Source: an uncultured Bacilli bacterium (GTDB lineage: Bacteria; Bacillota_I; Bacilli_A; RF39; UBA660). From it: 8,482 nucleotides of DNA. Below are positions 6,560 through 8,482 of the stretch, one piece after another; positions within the stretch are counted from its first letter, which is position 1, and the number at the start of each line of letters is the position of its first letter. The stretch is from positions 1-8,482 of the forward strand of contig CALVRQ010000073.1 in assembly GCA_944358685.1 (NCBI GenBank), read 5' to 3'. The position numbers and the translations under genes are program-made. The notes beneath the pieces were generated by a model. The model ran no database searches. It saw only the letters and a program-made list of their open reading frames with translations, and was not told the origin of the DNA.

Positions 6560-7474
6560 TTACAAGCTCCTTTCTATTACTCTTAATCTTGCACTACGTG
6601 CTCTTTTGTTGTTTTCTATTTCTTTTTCACTTGGTTTTAGATTAGTAATTATTTTATATTTGGGTTTATATTCGTCAGGGATTACTGGTAGGTTTTGAAG
6701 TTCTTTGGGGATATTACTTGCTTCTTTAAATATTTGTTTACATATTCTATCTTCTAATGAGTGGAAGGTTATAACACATACTCTACCACCTACTTTGATT
6801 AAATCTAAAGCATCTTTTAAAGCTTTTTCAAAGACATTTAACTCATCATTTACTTCAATTCTGATAGCTTGAAAAACTTTTCTAGCAGGATGGTTATTTC
6901 TTCTGTATTTTTCTGGAACGTTTTGTTTTATTATTTCAGCTAACTGTAAAGTTGTTTCAATGGGCTTTATTTTTCTTTCATTTACAATACCCTTGGCAAT
7001 GCTTGGGGCATATTTTTCTTCACCATAGGTTTTGAATATATGAATTAATTTATCTAAATCATAATTATTAACAACTTCATAAGCTGTTAGTTTTTGATTT
7101 TGATTCATACGCATATCTAATTTAGCATCTTTGTGGAAACTAAAACCTCTTTCTGCTTCGTCTAGTTGGGGTGAAGATACACCTAAGTCAAATAAGATAC
7201 CGTCAACTTTATCTATTCTTTTATTTATTTCTTTTTTCAAATTAACAAAATTAGTGTTTATAATTTCGTAATTGTCACTTATGTTTTTTAATCTTTGATT
7301 TGCTTTTTGGATAGCTGCGCTGTCTTGATCAAAAGCGTATAGAAAACCAGTTGGAATTTGTTTTAAGATATTTGAGCTATGTCCACCATAACCTAATGTA
7401 CAGTCAACAATTATGCTTGATTTATTTAAGTTTAAGTAGTCTATACTTTCAGTTAATAGAACACTTTCATGCAT
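6560..7474 (-). CDS. rsmH: 16S rRNA (cytosine1402-N4)-methyltransferase RsmH (MraW)
   Basis: RsmH uses S-adenosylmethionine to methylate N4 of C1402 in the decoding centre of 16S rRNA. The 304-residue protein is full length and conserved from the first residues (MHESVLL). The SAM-binding stretch is DCTLGYGGHS (24-33), followed by FDLGVSSPQLDEAERGFSF (95-113), RKVFQAIRIEVNDEL (198-212), ITFHSLEDR (235-243) and the C-terminal RARSARLRVIER (291-302), all hallmarks of the family. A strong AGGAGG lies 6 nt upstream of the ATG and overlaps the mraZ stop region (gap 10 nt). It is second in the division operon, its usual place in most bacteria. Confidence 0.98.
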   Translation of the reverse strand: MHESVLLTESIDYLNLNKSSIIVDCTLGYGGHSSNILKQIPTGFLYAFDQDSAAIQKANQRLKNISDNYEIINTNFVNLKKEINKRIDKVDGILFDLGVSSPQLDEAERGFSFHKDAKLDMRMNQNQKLTAYEVVNNYDLDKLIHIFKTYGEEKYAPSIAKGIVNERKIKPIETTLQLAEIIKQNVPEKYRRNNHPARKVFQAIRIEVNDELNVFEKALKDALDLIKVGGRVCVITFHSLEDRICKQIFKEASNIPKELQNLPVIPDEYKPKYKIITNLKPSEKEIENNKRARSARLRVIERSL

Positions 7475-7484
7475 GATATTCCTC

Positions 7485-7916
7485 CTAGTTTAATTTTTGA
7501 GAAAATAAGTTGTCAGCCATTTCAGAGAAATTATCTTCGTTTTCAGTCAGTAATTTTTCCCATCTATCATTGCTCCAAATTTCTAGTCTATCACCAACAC
7601 CAATTATGATGGTATCTTTTGATAGGTCGGCATATTTGATTAGGGGCTGGGAAATGTTGATTCTTCCTTGTTTGTCAAACTCTAAGTTAGTTGCGCCTGA
7701 TAAGAAAAATCTCATAAAGTTTCTCGCTTCTTTAACATTAGGGAGTTCTTGGTAATTATTTATAATTTTTTCCCAAGTTTCTTTTTTATAGATGAATAAG
7801 CATCCATCTAGTCCTCTAGTTACGATGAAGTTATCACCTAACTCACTTCTTATTTTAGCTTGGATAGTTAAACGTCCTTTTTCATCAATTTTTTGATGGT
7901 ATTCACCCATGAACAT
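7485..7916 (-). CDS. mraZ: MraZ, transcriptional regulator of the division/cell-wall cluster
   Basis: MraZ is an AbrB-fold DNA-binding protein, usually a ring-shaped oligomer, that controls its own operon. The 143-residue protein starts MFMGEYHQKIDEKGRL, exactly as expected, and carries both DxxxR motifs: DEKGR (11-15) and DKQGR (81-85). The frame stays open upstream to a possible ATG at 7949. The start at 7916 is chosen because the family begins at MFMGEY and because GGTGA lies 5 nt upstream. The extra 11 codons would also read through the regulatory boxes. It is the first gene of the operon with rsmH, ftsL and the PBP. The four boxes immediately upstream suggest autoregulation. Confidence 0.96.
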   Translation of the reverse strand: MFMGEYHQKIDEKGRLTIQAKIRSELGDNFIVTRGLDGCLFIYKKETWEKIINNYQELPNVKEARNFMRFFLSGATNLEFDKQGRINISQPLIKYADLSKDTIIIGVGDRLEIWSNDRWEKLLTENEDNFSEMADNLFSQKLN

Positions 7917-7920
7917 TACT

Positions 7921-7960
7921 ATCACCCACTTTTCCCCACTTATTTTCACTTTATACCACT
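7921..7960 (-). promoter_or_regulatory. MraZ-binding array: four AGTG boxes in exact 10-bp phase
   Basis: On the minus strand four consecutive 10-mers each begin AGTG: AGTGGTATAA, AGTGAAAATA, AGTGGGGAAA and AGTGGGTGAT (7960 down to 7921). The last two contain TGGGG-N5-TGGGT, matching the TGGGN direct repeats with 5-nt spacers bound by E. coli MraZ. Mollicute MraZ sites are AAAGTG-type repeats, which these also resemble. The array lies between the -10 box and the start codon, and its last box contains the mraZ ribosome binding site. Confidence 0.85.
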
Positions 7961-7968
7961 ATTTTACT

Positions 7969-7974
7969 ATTATA
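7969..7974 (-). promoter_or_regulatory. -10 element of the mraZ operon promoter
   Basis: A perfect TATAAT on the minus strand predicts transcription starting near 7962, so the MraZ boxes occupy the start site and leader. No good -35 is seen at 16-18 bp upstream (only T-rich sequence). A TTGACA at 8020-8025 is too far away to pair with it. The rest of the stretch up to 8056 shows nothing I can name. Confidence 0.6.
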
Positions 7975-8056
7975 GGGTTTAAAAGTAAAGGAAAAATACA
8001 TGATTTGTTTGTTTTTTAATGTCAATTTACAAGTTTTTGTGTGGAATTTTTATAAT

Positions 8057-8088
8057 TTAAAAATCATAGGTTTATTTTCCTATGATTT
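8057..8088 (-). terminator. intrinsic terminator after the right-edge gene
   Basis: A perfect 10-bp stem, AAATCATAGG (8061-8070) with CCTATGATTT (8079-8088), encloses an 8-nt loop. On the minus strand the stem ends in a run of five T (8063-8059) followed by AAATTATA. It overlaps the TAA stop of the upstream gene (8087-8089) and separates that gene from the mraZ promoter. Confidence 0.75.
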
Positions 8089-8482
8089 ATTCAATGATAT
8101 ATGGATTTGACTGAGACCCATCTCCTCCAGTAATCTGTGTCTCCAATGTAAGATATAAAACAGGTCGAACCTCATAAGCATATTTAGTTGGACTATAGCC
8201 TCCTGCACTGCCATCAGTACCAATAAGAGATGCTGTTACTGGGGAATCGGCATAAGGAGTCTGTAACCATTCATACACACCTCTAAATAAGTAATTACTG
8301 TCTTTACAACCACCATCATAACTATAAAGTGCAGTTGATAAACAACTACTTCCTGACGCATATCCATAATCATTTTGATACATTAACCCTATATACTGTG
8401 TTGTACTTGCTGAATTTCCACTAAACACTTGACTGCTATATCTAAAAAAAAAAAAAAAACCATTTGCTGTAAGTTTATCATA
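8087..8482 (-). CDS. C-terminal part of an unidentified, probably surface-exposed protein (runs off the right edge)
   Basis: The last 131 codons are visible and the frame is open to the window edge, so the in-frame GTG at 8428 is not a credible start. The fragment is rich in Ser, Gly, Tyr, Thr and Asn, poor in Lys, and has two cysteines 12 residues apart (SSC...GGC) that could form a disulfide. This composition suggests a secreted or cell-surface protein. It ends in RPVLYL then GGDGSQSNPYIIE. I recall similar RPV-x-YL / GG-G-S-NPY endings on large extracellular or pilin-like proteins of uncultured gut Firmicutes, but cannot name the family. Near the edge the frame crosses 16 T, encoding five Phe in a row. 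Base composition is visibly richer in G+C than the division genes, hinting at a different history. Confidence 0.7.
   Translation of the reverse strand, partial: YDKLTANGFFFFFRYSSQVFSGNSASTTQYIGLMYQNDYGYASGSSCLSTALYSYDGGCKDSNYLFRGVYEWLQTPYADSPVTASLIGTDGSAGGYSPTKYAYEVRPVLYLTLETQITGGDGSQSNPYIIE
8444..8459. repeat. homopolymer of 16 A (16 T on the coding strand) inside a gene
   Basis: The run lies in the right-edge gene and encodes five Phe after a Gly in the intact frame. With 17 or 14 T the next codon is TAG immediately after the run. With 15 T the frame meets TAG about 18 codons later. The tract could act as an on/off slippage site. A sequencing or assembly error in its length cannot be excluded. 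Confidence 0.9.

Noticed and set aside
7917..7949. An 11-residue N-terminal extension of MraZ from ATG 7949
   Set aside because: MraZ proteins start at MFMGEY. The extension would be encoded by the phased regulatory boxes, and the ribosome binding site serves 7916.
8087..8428. A complete 113-residue gene starting at GTG 8428
   Set aside because: The same frame stays open through the T run to the window edge, and no ribosome binding site precedes the GTG. It is the end of a longer gene.
1..8482. Reassignment of UGA to Trp, as in mycoplasmas
   Set aside because: No TGA stop is used, but the genes are intact under the standard code, Trp is written TGG where checked, and conserved lengths are reached without reading through TGA. 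TAA/TAG preference is expected at this base composition.

Overview
The window is AT-rich (about 30% G+C by eye) and compactly organised, with strong GGAGG/GGTGA-type ribosome binding sites and a division cluster in the order mraZ-rsmH-ftsL-pbp. This suggests a low-GC Bacillota, probably an uncultured gut Bacilli lineage of the RF39 or Mollicutes-related kind. That placement is inferred from gene content and style, not from a marker comparison. All nine visible stop codons are TAA or TAG and none is TGA. Trp is written TGG where checked (for example in the PBP and the CapA-like protein), so the standard code fits.

Left edge (1-325): the first 62 codons of an AbiEi-type antitoxin gene run leftwards out of the window. 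This is the repressor/antitoxin half of a type IV toxin-antitoxin or phage-abortive system, and the toxin gene would lie beyond the edge. Between its start and the upstream operon sit a 48-bp near-perfect palindrome, a candidate AbiEi operator, and the terminator of that operon.

Envelope operon (318-3366, minus strand): cls (cardiolipin synthase), a small lipoprotein and a CapA-family metallophosphatase-like protein are spaced by 12 and 9 nt. They are read from one well-formed promoter (TTGTCA-N17-TATAAT) and end at a hairpin overlapping the capA stop codon. The cls promoter shares its -35 hexamer, on opposite strands, with the promoter of a divergent CmpB-family membrane protein (3424-4071, plus strand). 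The two promoters should therefore compete for RNA polymerase.

Division and cell-wall operon (4082-7974, minus strand): mraZ, rsmH, ftsL and a class B penicillin-binding protein with two PASTA domains are tightly packed (gaps of 10, 0 and 12 nt). Four AGTG boxes in exact 10-bp phase lie between the mraZ -10 box and start codon and look like an autoregulatory MraZ-binding array. The cluster stops after the PBP at a hairpin shared with the convergent CmpB gene, so mraY, murD, ftsW and murG do not follow.

Right edge (8057-8482): the 3' end of a gene for an unidentified, probably surface-exposed protein is followed by a terminator. Its reading frame is open to the window edge and passes through an uninterrupted run of 16 T (coding strand). 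Gain or loss of one T would truncate the protein, so this is a candidate phase-variable switch. No tRNA, rRNA, CRISPR array or insertion sequence was seen.
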